Position numbers and translations under genes: made by a program
From: Ectobius pallidus
Taxonomy: Eukaryota > Arthropoda > Insecta > Blattodea > Ectobiidae
DNA: 64,000 nt
Assembly: GCA_964059195.1 (NCBI GenBank)
Contig: CAXKWD010000001.1
Location: forward strand, 219,798,484 to 219,862,483
Direction: 5' to 3'
In this document: positions 1-12,500 of the stretch, one piece after another
Numbering within the stretch: the first letter of the stretch is position 1
Layout of the letters: each line of letters starts with the position of its first letter
The notes under the pieces: model-generated
Databases searched by the model: none
The model's input: the letters and a program-made list of their open reading frames with translations, nothing else
Told to the model about the DNA's origin: nothing

Positions 1-3000
1 AGCCTTCTCGGAATTCTGGGCGCATTTTTCTAAATTTCCAAAGGGGTTAGCCTTCTCGGAATTCTGGGCGCATTTTTCGAAATTTTCAAAGGGGTTAGCC
101 TTCTCGGAATTCTGGGCGCATTTTTCGAAATTTTCAAAGGGGTTAGCCTTCTCGGAATTCTTGGCGCATTTTTCGAAATTTTCAAAGGGGTTAGCCTTCT
201 CGGAATTCTGGGCGCATTTTTCGAAATTTTCAAAAGGGTTAGCCTTCTCGGAATTCTGGGCGCATTTTTCGAAATATTCAAAGGGGTTAGCCTTCTCGGA
301 ATTCTGGGGGCATTTTTCGAAATTTTCAAAGGGGTTAGCCTTCTCGGAATTCTGGGCGGATTTTTCAAAATTTTCAAAGGGGTTAGCCTTCTCGGAATTC
401 TGGGCGCATTTTTCGAAATTTTCAAAGGGGTTAGCCTTCTCGGAATTCTGGGCGCATTTTTCGAAATTTTCAAAGGGGTTAGCCTTCTCGGAATTCGGGG
501 CGGATTTTTCAAAATTTTCAAAGGGGTTAGCCTTCTCGGAATTCTGGGCGCATTTTTCGAAATTTTCAAACGGGTTAGCCTTCTCGGAATTCTGGGCGCA
601 TTTTTCGAAATTTTCAAAGGGGTTAGCCTTCTCGGAATTCTGGGCGCATTTTTCGAAATTTTCAAAGGGGTTAGCCTTCTCGGAATTCTGGGCGGATTTT
701 TCAAAATTTTCAAAGGGGTTAGCCTTCTCGGAATTCTGGGCGCATTTTTCGAAATTTTCAAAGGGGTTAGCCTTCTCGGAATTCTGGGGGCATTTTTCGA
801 AATTTTCAAAGGGGTTAGCCTTCTCGGAATTCTGGGCGGATTTTTCAAAATTTTCAAAGGGGTTAGCCTTCTCGGAATTCTGGGCGCATTTTTCGAAATT
901 TTCAAAGGGGTTAGCCTTCTCGGAATTCTGGGCGCATTTTTCGAAATTTTCAAAGGGGTTAGCCTTCTCGGAATTCTGGGCGCATTTTTCGAAATTTTCA
1001 AAGGGGTTAGCCTTCTCGGAATTCTGGGCGCATTTTTCGAAATTTTCAAAGGGGTTAGCCTTCTCGGAATTCTGGGCGCATTTTTCGAAATTTTCAAAGG
1101 GGTTAGCCTTCTCGGAATTCTGGGCGCATTTTTCGAAATTTTTAAAGGGGTTAGCTTTCTCGGAATTCTGGGCGCATTTTTCGAAATTTTCAAAGGGGTT
1201 AGCCTTCTCGGAATTCTGGGCGCATTTTTCGAAATTTTCAAAGGGGTTAGGCTTCTCGGAATTCTGGGCGCATTTTTCGAAATTTTCAAAGGGGTTAGCC
1301 TTCTCGGAATTCTGGGCGCATTTTGCGAAATTTTTAAAGGGGTTAGCCTTCTCGGAATTCTGGGCGCATTTTTCGAAATTTTCAAAGGGGTTAGCCTTCT
1401 CGGAATTCTGGGCGCATTTTTCGAAATTTTCAAAGGGGTTAGCTTTCTCGGAATTCTGGGCGCATTTTTCGAAATTTTCAAAGGGGTTAGCCTTCTCGGA
1501 ATTCTGGGCGCATTTTTCGAAATTTTCAAAGGGGTTAGCCTTCTCGGAATTCTGGGCGCATTTTTCGAAATTTTCAAAGGGGTTAGCCTTCTCGGAATTC
1601 TGGGCGCATTTTTCTAAATTTCCAAAGGGGTTAGCCTTCTCGGAATTCTGGGCGCATTTTTTCGAAATTTTCAAAGGGGTTAGCCTTCTCGGAATTCTGG
1701 GCGCATTTTTCGAAATTTTCAAAGGGGTTAGCCTTCTCGGAATTCTGGGCGCATTTTTCGAAATTTTCAAAGGGGTTAGCCTTCTCGGAATTCTGGGCGC
1801 ATTTTTCGAAATTTTCAAAGGGGTTAGCCTTCTCGGAATTCTGGGCGCATTTTTCGAAATTTCCAAAGGGGTTAGCCTTCTCGGAATTCTGGGCGCATTT
1901 TTCGAAATTTTCAAAGGGGTTAGCCTTCTCGGAATTCTGGGCGCATTTTTCGAAATTTTCAAAGGGGTTAGCCTTCTCGGAATTCTGGGCGCATTTTTCG
2001 AAATTTTCAAAAGGGTTAGCCTTCTCGGAATTCTGGGCGCATTTTTCGAAATTTTCAAAGGGGTTAGCCTTTTCGGAATTCTGAGGGCATTTTTCGAAAT
2101 TTTCAAAGGGGTTAGCCTTCTCGGAATAATGGGCGGATTTTTCAAAATTTTCAAAGGGGTTAGCCTTCTCGGAATTCTGGGCGCATTTTTCGAAATTTTC
2201 AAAGGGGTTAGCCTTCTCGGAATTCTGGGCGCATTTTTCGAAATTTTCAAAGGGGTTAGCCTTCTCGGAATTCTGGGCGCATTTTTCGAAATTTTCAAAG
2301 GGGTTAGCCTTCTCGGAATTCTGGGGGCATTTTTCGAAATTTTCAAAGGGGTTAGCCTTCTCGGAATTCTGGGCGGATTTTTCAAAATTTTCAAAGGGGT
2401 TAGCCTTCTCGGAATTCTGGGCGCATTTTTCGAAATTTTCAAAGGGGTTAGCCTTCTCGGAATTCTGGGCGCATTTTTCGAAATTTTCAAAGGGGTTAGC
2501 CTTCTCGGAATTCGGGGCGGATTTTTCAAAATTTTCAAAGGGGTTAGCCTTCTCGGAATTCTGGGCGCATTTTTCGAAATTTTCAAAGGGGTTAGCCTTC
2601 TCGGAATTCTGGGCGCATTTTTCGAAATTTTCAAAGGGGTTAGCCTTCTCGGAATTCTGGGCGCATTTTTCGAAATTTTCAAAGGGGTTAGCCTTCTCGG
2701 AATTCTGGGCGGATTTTTCAAAATTTTCAAAGGGGTTAGCCTTCTCGGAATTCTGGGCGCATTTTTCGAAATTTTCAAAGTGGTTAGCCTTCTCGGAATT
2801 CTGGGGGCATTTTTCGAAATTTTCAAAGGGGTTAGCCTTCTCGGAATTCTGGGCGGATTTTTCAAAATTTTCAAAGGGGTTAGCCTTCTCGGAATTCTGG
2901 GCGCATTTTTCGAAATTTTCAAAGGGGTTAGCCTTCTCGGAATTCTGGGCGCATTTTTCGAAATTTTCAAAGGGGTTAGCCTTCTCGGAATTCTGGGCGC

Positions 3001-6000
3001 ATTTTTCGAAATTTTCAAAGGGGTTAGCCTTCTCGGAATTCTGGGCGGATTTTTCAAAATTTTCAAAGGGGTTAGCCTTCTCGGAATTCTGGGTGCATTT
3101 TTCGAAATTTTCAAAGGGGTTAGCCTTCTCGGAATTCTGGGCGCATTTTTCGAAATTTTCAAAGGGGTTAGCCTTCTCGGAATTCTGGGCGCATTTTTCG
3201 AAATTTTCAAAGGGGTTGGCCTTCTCGGAATTCTGGGCGCATTTTTCGAAATTTTCAAAGGGGTTAGCCTTCTCGGAATTCTGGGCGCATTTTTCGAAAT
3301 TTTCAAAGGGGTTAGCCTTCTCGGAATTCTGGGCGCATTTTTCGAAATTTTCAAAGGGGTTAGCTTTCTCGGAATTCTGGGCGCATTTTTCGAAATTTTC
3401 AAAGGGGTTAGCCTTCTCGGAATTCTGGGCGCATTTTTCGAAATTTTCAAAGGGGTTAGGCTTCTCGGAATTCTGGGCGCATTTTTCGAAATTTTCAAAG
3501 GGGTTAGCCTTCTCGGAATTCTGGGCGCATTTTGCGAAATTTTTAAAGGGGTTAGCCTTCTCGGAATTCTGGGCGCATTTTTCGAAATTTTCAAAGGGGT
3601 TAGCCTTCTCGGAATTCTGGGCGCATTTTTCGAAATTTTCAAAGGGGTTAGCTTTCTCGGAATTCTGGGCGCATTTTTCGAAATTTTCAAAGGGGTTAGC
3701 CTTCTCGGAATTCTGGGCGCATTTTTCGAAATTTTCAAAGGGGTTAGCCTTCTCGGAATTCTGGGCGCATTTTTCGAAATTTTCAAAGGGGTTAGCCTTC
3801 TCGGAATTCTGGGCGCATTTTTCTAAATTTCCAAAGGGGTTAGCCTTCTCGGAATTCTGGGCGCATTTTTCGAAATTTTCAAAGGGGTTAGCCTTCTCGG
3901 AATTCTGGGCGCATTTTTCGAAATTTTCAAAGGGGTTAGCCTTCTCGGAATTCTGGGCGCATTTTTCGAAATTTTCAAAGGGGTTAGCCTTCTCGGAATT
4001 CTGGGCGCATTTTTCGAAATTTTCAAAGGGGTTAGCCTTCTCGGAATTCTGGGCGCATTTTTCGAAATTTCCAAAGGGGTTAGCCTTCTCGGAATTCTGG
4101 GCGCATTTTTCGAAATTTTCAAAGGGGTTAGCCTTCTCGGAATTCTGGGCGCATTTTTCGAAATTTTCAAAGGGGTTAGCCTTCTCGGAATTCTGGGCGC
4201 ATTTTTCGAAATTTTCAAAGGGGTTAGGCTTCTCGGAATTCTGGGCGCATTTTTCGAAATTTTCAAAGGGGTTAGCCTTCTCGGAATTCTGGGCGCATTT
4301 TTCGAAATTTTCAAAGGGGTTAGCCTTCTCGGAATTCTGGGCGCATTTTTCGAAATTTTCAAAGGGGTTAGCTTTCTCGGAATTCTGGGCGCATTTTTCG
4401 AAATTTTCAAAGGGGTTAGCCTTCTCGGAATTCTGGGCGCATTTTTCGAAATTTTCAAAGGGGTTAGCCTTCTCGGAATTCTGGGCGCATTTTTCGAAAT
4501 TTTCAAAGGGGTTAGCCTTCTCGGAATTCTGGGCGCATTTTTCTAAATTTCCAAAGGGGTTAGCCTTCTCGGAATTCTGGGCGCATTTTTCGAAATTTTC
4601 AAAGGGGTTAGCCTTCTCGGAATTCTGGGCGCATTTTTCGAAATTTTCAAAGGGGTTAGCCTTCTCGGAATTCTGGGGGCATTTTTCGAAATTTTCAAAG
4701 GGGTTAGCCTTCTCGGAATTCTGGGCGGATTTTTCAAAATTTTCAAAGGGGTTAGCCTTCTCGGAATTCTGGGCGCATTTTTCGAAATGTTCAAAGGGGT
4801 TAGCCTTCTCGGAATTCTGGGCGCATTTTTCGAAATTTTCAAAGGGGTTAGCCTTCTCGGAATTCGGGGCGGATTTTTCAAAATTTTCAAAGGGGTTAGC
4901 CTTCTCGGAATTCTGGGCGCATTTTTCGAAATTTTCAAAGGGGTTAGCCTTCTCGGAATTCTGGGCGCATTTTTCGAAATTTTCAAAGGGGTTAGCCTTC
5001 TCGGAATTCTGGGCGCATTTTTCGAAATTTTCAAAGGGGTTAGCCTTCTCGGAATTCTGGGCGGATTTTTCAAAATTTTCAAAGGGGTTAGCCTTCTCGG
5101 AATTCTGGGCGCATTTTTCGAAATTTTCAAAGGGGTTAGCCTTCTCGGAATTCTGGGGGCATTTTTCGAAATTTTCAAAGGGGTTAGCCTTCTCGGAATT
5201 CTGGGCGGATTTTTCAAAATTTTCAAAGGGGTTAGCCTTCTCGGAATTCTGGGCGCATTTTTCGAAATTTTCAAAGGGGTTAGCCTTCTCGGAATTCTGG
5301 GCGCATTTTTCGAAATTTTCAAAGGGGTTAGCCTTCTCGGAATTCTGGGCGCATTTTTCGAAATTTTCAAAGGGGTTAGCCTTCTCGGAATTCTGGGCGG
5401 ATTTTTCAAAATTTTCAAAGGGGTTAGCCTTCTCGGAATTCTGGGTGCATTTTTCGAAATTTTCAAAGGGGTTAGCCTTCTCGGAATTCTGGGCGCATTT
5501 TTCGAAATTTTCAAAGGGGTTAGCCTTCTCGGAATTCTGGGCGCATTTTTCGAAATTTTCAAAGGGGTTGGCCTTCTCGGAATTCTGGGCGCATTTTTCG
5601 AAATTTTCAAAGGGGTTAGCCTTCTCGGAATTCTGGGCGCATTTTTCGAAATTTTCAAAGGGGTTAGCCTTCTCGGAATTCTGGGCGCATTTTTCGAAAT
5701 TTTTAAAGGGGTTAGCTTTCTCGGAATTCTGGGCGCATTTTTCGAAATTTTCAAAGGGGTTAGCCTTCTCGGAATTCTGGGCGCATTTTTCGAAATTTTC
5801 AAAGGGGTTAGGCTTCTCGGAATTCTGGGCGCATTTTTCGAAATTTTCAAAGGGGTTAGCCTTCTCGGAATTCTGGGCGCATTTTTCGAAATTTTCAAAG
5901 GGGTTAGCTTTCTCGGAATTCTGGGCGCATTTTTCGAAATTTTCAAAGGGGTTAGCCTTCTCGGAATTCTGGGCGCATTTTTCGAAATTTCCAAAGGGGT

Positions 6001-9000
6001 TAGCCTTCTCGGAATTCTGGGCGCATTTTTCGAAATTTTCAAAGGGGTTAGCCTTCTCGGAATTCTGGGCGCATTTTTCGAAATTTTCAAAGGGGTTAGC
6101 CTTCTCGGAATTCTGGGCGCATTTTTCGAAATTTTCAAAGGGGTTAGCTTTCTCGGAATTCTGGGCGCATTTTTCGAAATTTTCAAAGGGGTTAGCCTTC
6201 TCGGAATTCTGGGCGCATTTTTCGAAATTTTCAAAGGGGTTAGCCTTCTCGGAATTCTGGGCGCATTTTTCGAAATTTTCAAAGGGGTTAGCCTTCTCGG
6301 AATTCTGGGCGCATTTTTCTAAATTTCCAAAGGGGTTAGCCTTCTCGGAATTCTGGGCGCATTTTTCGAAATTTTCAAAGGGGTTAGCCTTCTCGGAATT
6401 CTGGGCGCATTTTTCGAAATTTTCAAAGGGGTTAGCCTTCTCGGAATTCTGGGCGCATTTTTCGAAATTTTCAAAGGGGTTAGCCTTCTCGGAATTCTGG
6501 GCGCATTTTTCGAAATTTCCAAAGGGGTTAGCCTTCTCGGAATTCTGGGCGCATTTTTCGAAATTTTCAAAGGGGTTAGCCTTCTCGGAATTCTGGGCGC
6601 ATTTTTCGAAATTTTCAAAGGGGTTAGCCTTCTCGGAATTCTGGGCGCATTTTTCGAAATTTTCAAAAGGGTTAGCCTTCTCGGAATTCTGGGCGCATTT
6701 TTCGAAATTTTCAAAGGGGTTAGCCTTTTCGGAATTCTGAGGGCATTTTTCGAAATTTTCAAAGGGGTTAGCCTTCTCGGAATAATGGGCGGATTTTTCA
6801 AAATTTTCAAAGGGGTTAGCCTTCTCGGAATTCTGGGCGCATTTTTCGAAATTTTCAAAGGGGTTAGCCTTCTCGGAATTCTGGGCGCATTTTTCGAAAT
6901 TTTCAAAGGGGTTAGCCTTCTCGGAATTCTGGGCGCATTTTTCGAAATTTTCAAAGGGGTTAGCCTTCTCGGAATTCTGGGCGCATTTTTCGAAATTTTT
7001 AAAGGGGTTAGCTTTCTCGGAATTCTGGGCGCATTTTTCGAAATTTTCAAAGGGGTTAGCCTTCTCGGAATTCTGGGCGCATTTTTCGAAATTTTCAAAG
7101 GGGTTAGCCTTCTCGGAATTCTGGGCGCATTTTTCGAAATTTTCAAAGGGGTTGGCCTTCTCGGAATTCTGGGCGCTCTTTTCAAAATTTTCAAAGGGGT
7201 TAGCCTTCTCGGAATTCTGGGCGCATTTTTCGAAATTTTCAAAGGGGTTAGCCTTCTCGGAATTCTGGGCGCATTTTTCTAAATTTCCAAAGGGGTTAGC
7301 CTTCTCGGAATTCTGGGCGCATTTTTCGAAAATTTCAAAGGGGTTAGCCTTCTCGGAATTCTGGGCGCATTTTTCGAAATTTTCAAAGGGGTTAGCCTTC
7401 TCGGAATTCTGGGCGCATTTTTCGAAATTTTCAAAGGGGTTAGCCTTCTCGGAATTCTGGGCGCATTTTTCGAAATTTTCAAAGGGGTTAGCCTTCTCGG
7501 AATTCTGGGCGCATTTTTCGAAATTTCCAAAGGGGTTAGCCTTCTCGGAATTCTGGGCGCATTTTTCGAAATTTTCAAAGGGGTTAGCCTTCTCGGAATT
7601 CTGGGCGCATTTTTCGAAATTTTCAAAGGGGTTAGCCTTCTCGGAATTCTGGGCGCATTTTTCGAAATTTTCAAAAGGGTTAGCCTTCTCGGAATTCTGG
7701 GCGCATTTTTCGAAATTTTCAAAGGGGTTAGCCTTCTCGGAATTCTGGGGGCATTTTTCGAAATTTTCAAAGGGGTTAGCCTTCTCGGAATTCTGGGCGG
7801 ATTTTTCAAAATTTTCAAAGGGGTTAGCCTTCTCGGAATTCTGGGCGCATTTTTCGAAATTTTCAAAGGGGTTAGCCTTCTCGGAATTCTGGGCGCATTT
7901 TTCGAAATTTTCAAAGGGGTTAGCCTTCTCGGAATTCTGGGCGCATTTTTCGAAATTTTCAAAGGGGTTAGCCTTCTCGGAATTCTGGGCGCATTTTTCG
8001 AAATTTTTAAAGGGGTTAGCTTTCTCGGAATTCTGGGCGCATTTTTCGAAATTTTCAAAGGGGTTAGCCTTCTCGGAATTCTGGGCGCATTTTTCGAAAT
8101 TTTCAAAGGGGTTAGCCTTCTCGGAATTCTGGGCGCATTTTTCGAAATTTTCAAAGGGGTTGGCCTTCTCGGAATTCTGGGCGCATTTTTCGAAATTTTC
8201 AAAGGGGTTAGCCTTCTCGGAATTCTGGGCGCATTTTTCGAAATTTTTAAAGGGGTTAGCTTTCTCGGAATTCTGGGCGCATTTTTCGAAATTTTCAAAG
8301 GGGTTAGCCTTCTCGGAATTCTGGGCGCATTTTTCGAAATTTTCAAAGGGGTTAGCCTTCTCGGAATTCTGGGCGCATTTTTCGAAATTTTCAAAGGGGT
8401 TAGCCTTCTCGGAATTCTGGGCGCATTTTTCGAAATTTTTAAAGGGGTTAGCTTTCTCGGAATTCTGGGCGCATTTTTCGAAATTTTCAAAGGGGTTAGC
8501 CTTCTCGGAATTCTGGGCGCATTTTTGAAATTTTCAAAGGGGTTAGCTTTCTCGGAATTCTGGGCGCATTTTTCGAAATTTTCAAAGGGGTTAGCCTTCT
8601 CGGAATTCTGGGCGCATTTTTCGAAATTTTCAAAGGGGTTAGCCTTCTCGGAATTCTGGGCGCATTTTTCGAAATTTTCAAAGGGGTTAGCCTTCTCGGA
8701 ATTCTGGGCGCATTTTTCGAAATTTTCAAAGGGGTTGGCCTTCTCGGAATTCTGGGCGCATTTTTCGAAATTTTCAAAGGGGTTAGCCTTCTCGGAATTC
8801 TGGGCGCATTTTTCGAAATTTCCAAAGGGGTTAGCCTTCTCGGAATTCTGGGCGCATTTTTCGAAATTTTCAAAGGGGTTAGCCTTCTCGGAATTCTGAG
8901 GGCATTTTTCGAAATTTTCAAAGGGGTTAGCCTTCTCGGAATAATGGGCGGATTTTTCAAAGGGGTTAGCCTTCTCGGAATTCTGGGCGCATTTTTCGAA

Positions 9001-9220
9001 ATTTTCAAAGGGGTTAGCCTTCTCGGAATTCTGGGCGCATTTTTCGAAATTTTCAAAGGGGTTAGCCTTCTCGGAATTCTGAGCGCATTTTTCGAAATTT
9101 TCAAAGGGGTTAGCCTTCTCGGAATTCTGGGCGCATTTTTTGGAATTTTTAAAGGGGTTAGCTTTCTCGGAATTCTGGGCGCATTTTTCGAAATTTTCAA
9201 AGGGGTTAGCCTTCTCGGAA
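1..9220 (+). repeat. 48-bp satellite array, forward block
   Basis: About 192 head-to-tail copies of a 48-bp unit that begins AGCCTTCTCGGAATTCTG and ends TTTTCAAAGGGGTT. Each unit carries an EcoRI site (GAATTC), and most carry TTCGAA. Units differ by a few recurrent substitutions, for example CGCATTTTTC to CGGATTTTTC, GGGGGCAT, GGAATAATGGG and TTCTAAATTTCC. The last variant starts (T of TAAA) at 31, 1615, 3824, 4544, 6320 and 7280. All of these distances are multiples of 48 except one, which is off by a single base because of an extra T near 1660. The long open frames in this block (up to about 1,220 codons) arise because the unit is 16 codons long. No start context, splice signal or non-repeat domain supports a gene. 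Confidence 0.98.
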
Positions 9221-9420
9221 NNNNNNNNNNNNNNNNNNNNNNNNNNNNNNNNNNNNNNNNNNNNNNNNNNNNNNNNNNNNNNNNNNNNNNNNNNNNNNNN
9301 NNNNNNNNNNNNNNNNNNNNNNNNNNNNNNNNNNNNNNNNNNNNNNNNNNNNNNNNNNNNNNNNNNNNNNNNNNNNNNNNNNNNNNNNNNNNNNNNNNNN
9401 NNNNNNNNNNNNNNNNNNNN
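9221..9420. other. assembly gap of 200 N
   Basis: Exactly 200 undetermined bases inside the satellite. The round length suggests a placeholder, so the true distance is unknown. The satellite orientation differs on the two sides. Confidence 0.99.
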
Positions 9421-9507
9421 TATATATTATAATATTTATATAAATATATAAATATATATATAAATAATATATATATAAAAAAATGTATATAAAAATATAT
9501 ATATATG
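9421..9507. repeat. AT-rich low-complexity tract at the satellite orientation switch
   Basis: An almost pure A/T tract (TATATATTATAATATT and similar) lies between the gap and the first inverted satellite unit. It may be part of a real inversion junction or simply the end of a contig. Confidence 0.9.
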
Positions 9508-12500
9508 TGAAAATTTCGAAAAATGCGCCCAGAATTCCGAGAAGGCTAACCCCTTTGAAAATTTCGAAAATGCGCCCAGAATTCCGAGAAGGCTAACCCC
9601 TTTGAAAATTTCGAAAAATGCGCCCAGAATTCCGAGAAGGCTAACCCCTTTGAAATTTCGAAAAATGCGCCCAGAATACCGAGAAGGCTAACCCCTTTGA
9701 AAATTTCGAAAAATGCGCCCAGAATTCCGAGAAGGCTAACCCCTTTGAAAATTTCGAAAAATGCGCCCAGAATTCCGAGAAGGCTAACCCCTTTGAAAAT
9801 TTTGAAAAATCCGCCCAGAATTCCGAGAAGGCTAACCCCTTTGAAAATTTCGAAAATGCCCCCAGAATTCCGAGAAGGCTAACCCCTTTGAAAATTTCGA
9901 AAAATGCGCCCAGAATTCCGATAAGGCTAACCCCTTTGAAAATTTCGAAAAATGCGCCCAGAATTTCGAGAAGGCTAACCCCTTTGAAAATTTCGAAAAA
10001 TGCGCCCAGAATTCCGAGAAGGCTAACCCCTTTGAAAATTTCGAAAAATGCGCCCAGAATTCCGAGAAGGCTAACCCCTTTGAAAATTTTGAAAAATCCG
10101 CCCAGAATTACGAGAAGGCTAACCCCTTTGAAAATTTCGAAAAATGCCCCCAGAATTCCGAGAAGGCTAACCACTTTGAAAATTTCGAAAAATGCGCCCA
10201 GAATTCCGAGAAGGCTAACCCTTTTGAAAATTTCGAAAAATGCGCCCAGAATTCCGAGAAGGCTAACCCCTTTGAAAATTTCGAAAAATGCGCCCAGAAT
10301 TCCGAGAAGGCTAACCCCTTTCAAAATTTCGAAAAATGCGCCCAGAATTCCGAGAAGGCTAACCCCTTTGGAAATTTCGAAAAATGCGCCCAGAATTCCG
10401 CGAAGGCTAACCCCTATGAAAATTTCGAAAAATGCGCCCAGAATTCCGAGAAGGCTAACCCCTTTGAAAATTTCGAAAAATGCGCCCAGAATTCCGAGAA
10501 GGGTAACCCCTTTGAAAATTTCGAAAAATGCGCTCAGAATTCCGAGAAGGCTAACCCCTTTGAAAATTTCGAAAAATGCGCCCAGAATTCCGAAAAGGCT
10601 AACCCCTTTGAAAATTTCGAAAAATGCGCCCAGAATTCCGAGAAGGCTAACCCCTTTGAAAATTTCGAAAAATGCGCCCAGAATTCCGAGAAGGCTAACC
10701 CCTTTGAAAATTTCGAAAAATGCGCCCAGAATTCCGAGAAGGCTAACCCCTTTGAAAATTTCGAAAAATGCGCCCAGAATTCCGAGAAGGCTAACCCCTT
10801 TGAAAATTTCGAAAAATCCGCCCAGAATTCCGAGAAGGCTAACCCCTTTGAAAATTTCGAAAAATGCCCCCAGAATTCCGAGAAGGCTAACCCCTTTGAA
10901 AATTTCGAAAAATGCGCCCAGAATTCCGAGTAGGCTAACCCCTTTGAAAATTTCGAAAAATGCGCCCAGAATTCCGAGAAGGCCAACCCCTTTGAAAAAT
11001 TCGAAAAATGCGCCCAGAATTCCGAGAAGGCGAACCCCTTTCAAAATTTCGAAAAATGCGCCCAGAATTCCGAGAAGGCTAACCCCTTTGAAAATTTTGA
11101 AAAATCCGCCCAGAATTCCGAGAAGGCTAACCCCTTTGAAGATTTCGAAAAATGCGCCCAGAATTCCGAGAAGGCTAACCCCTTTGGAAATTTCGAAAAA
11201 TGCGCCCAGAATTCCGAGTAGGCTAACCCCTTTGGAAATTTCGAAAAATGCGCCCAGAATTCCGAGAAGGCTAACCCCTTTGAAAATTTCGAAAAATGCG
11301 CCCAGAATTCCGAGAAGGCTAACCCCTTTGAAAATTTTGAAAAATCCGCCCAGAATTCCGAGAAGGCTAACCCCTTTGAAAATTTCGAAAAATGCCCCCA
11401 GAATTCCGAGAAGGCTAACCCCTTTGAAAATTTCGAAAAATGCGCCCAGAATTCCGAGAAGGCTAACCCCTTTGAAAATTTCGAAAAATGCGCCCAGAAT
11501 TCCGAGAAGGCTAACCCCTTTGGAAATTTCGAAAAATGCGCCCTGAATTCCGAGAAGGCTAACCCCTTTGAAAATTTTGAAAAATGCGCCCAGAATTCCG
11601 AGAAGGCTAACCCCTTTGAAAATTTCGAAAAATGCCCCCAGAATTCCGAGAAGGCTAACCCCTTTGAAAATTTCGAAAAATGCGCCCAGAATTCCGAGAA
11701 GGCTAACCCCTTTGAAAATTTCGAAAAATGCGCCCAGAATTCCGAGAAGGCTAACCCCTTTGAAAATTTCGAAAAATGCGCCCAGAATTCCGAGAAAGCT
11801 AACCCCTTTAAAAATTTCGAAAAATGCGCCCAGAATTCCGAGAAGGCTAACCACTTTGAAAATTTCGAAAAATGAGCCCAGAATTCCGAGAAGGCTAACC
11901 CCTTTGAAAATTTCGAAAAATGCGCCCAGAATTCCGAGAAGGCTAACCCCTTTGAAAATTTCGAAAAATGCGCCCAGAATTCCGAGAAGGCTAACCCCTT
12001 TGAAAATTTTGAAAAATCCGCCCAGAATTCCGAGAAGGCTAACCCCTTTGAAAATTTCGAAAAATGCCCCCAGAATTCCGAGAACTCTAACCCCTTTGAA
12101 AATTTCGAAAAATGCGCCCAGAATTCCGAGAAGGCTAACCCCTTTGAAAATTTTGAAAAATCCGCCCAGAATTCCGAGAAGGCTAACCCCTTTGAAAATT
12201 TCGAAAAATGCCCCCAGAATTCCGAGAAGGCTAACCCCTTTGAAAATTTCGAAAAATGCGCCCAGAATTCCGATAAGGCTAACCCCTTTGAAAATTTCGA
12301 AAAATGCGCCCAGAATTTCGAGAAGGCTAACCCCTTTGAAAATTTCGAAAAATGCGCCCAGAATTCCGAGAAGGCTAACCCCTTTGAAAATTTTGAAAAA
12401 TCCGCCCATAATTACGAGAAGGCTAACCCCTTTGAAAATTTCGAAAAATGCCCCCAGAATTCCGAGAAGGCTAACCACTTTGAAAATTTCGAAAAATGCG

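Noticed and set aside
1..9220. CENP-B box in the satellite unit
   Set aside because: TTTCG occurs, but the required A and CGGG positions do not follow, so the centromere-box match fails.
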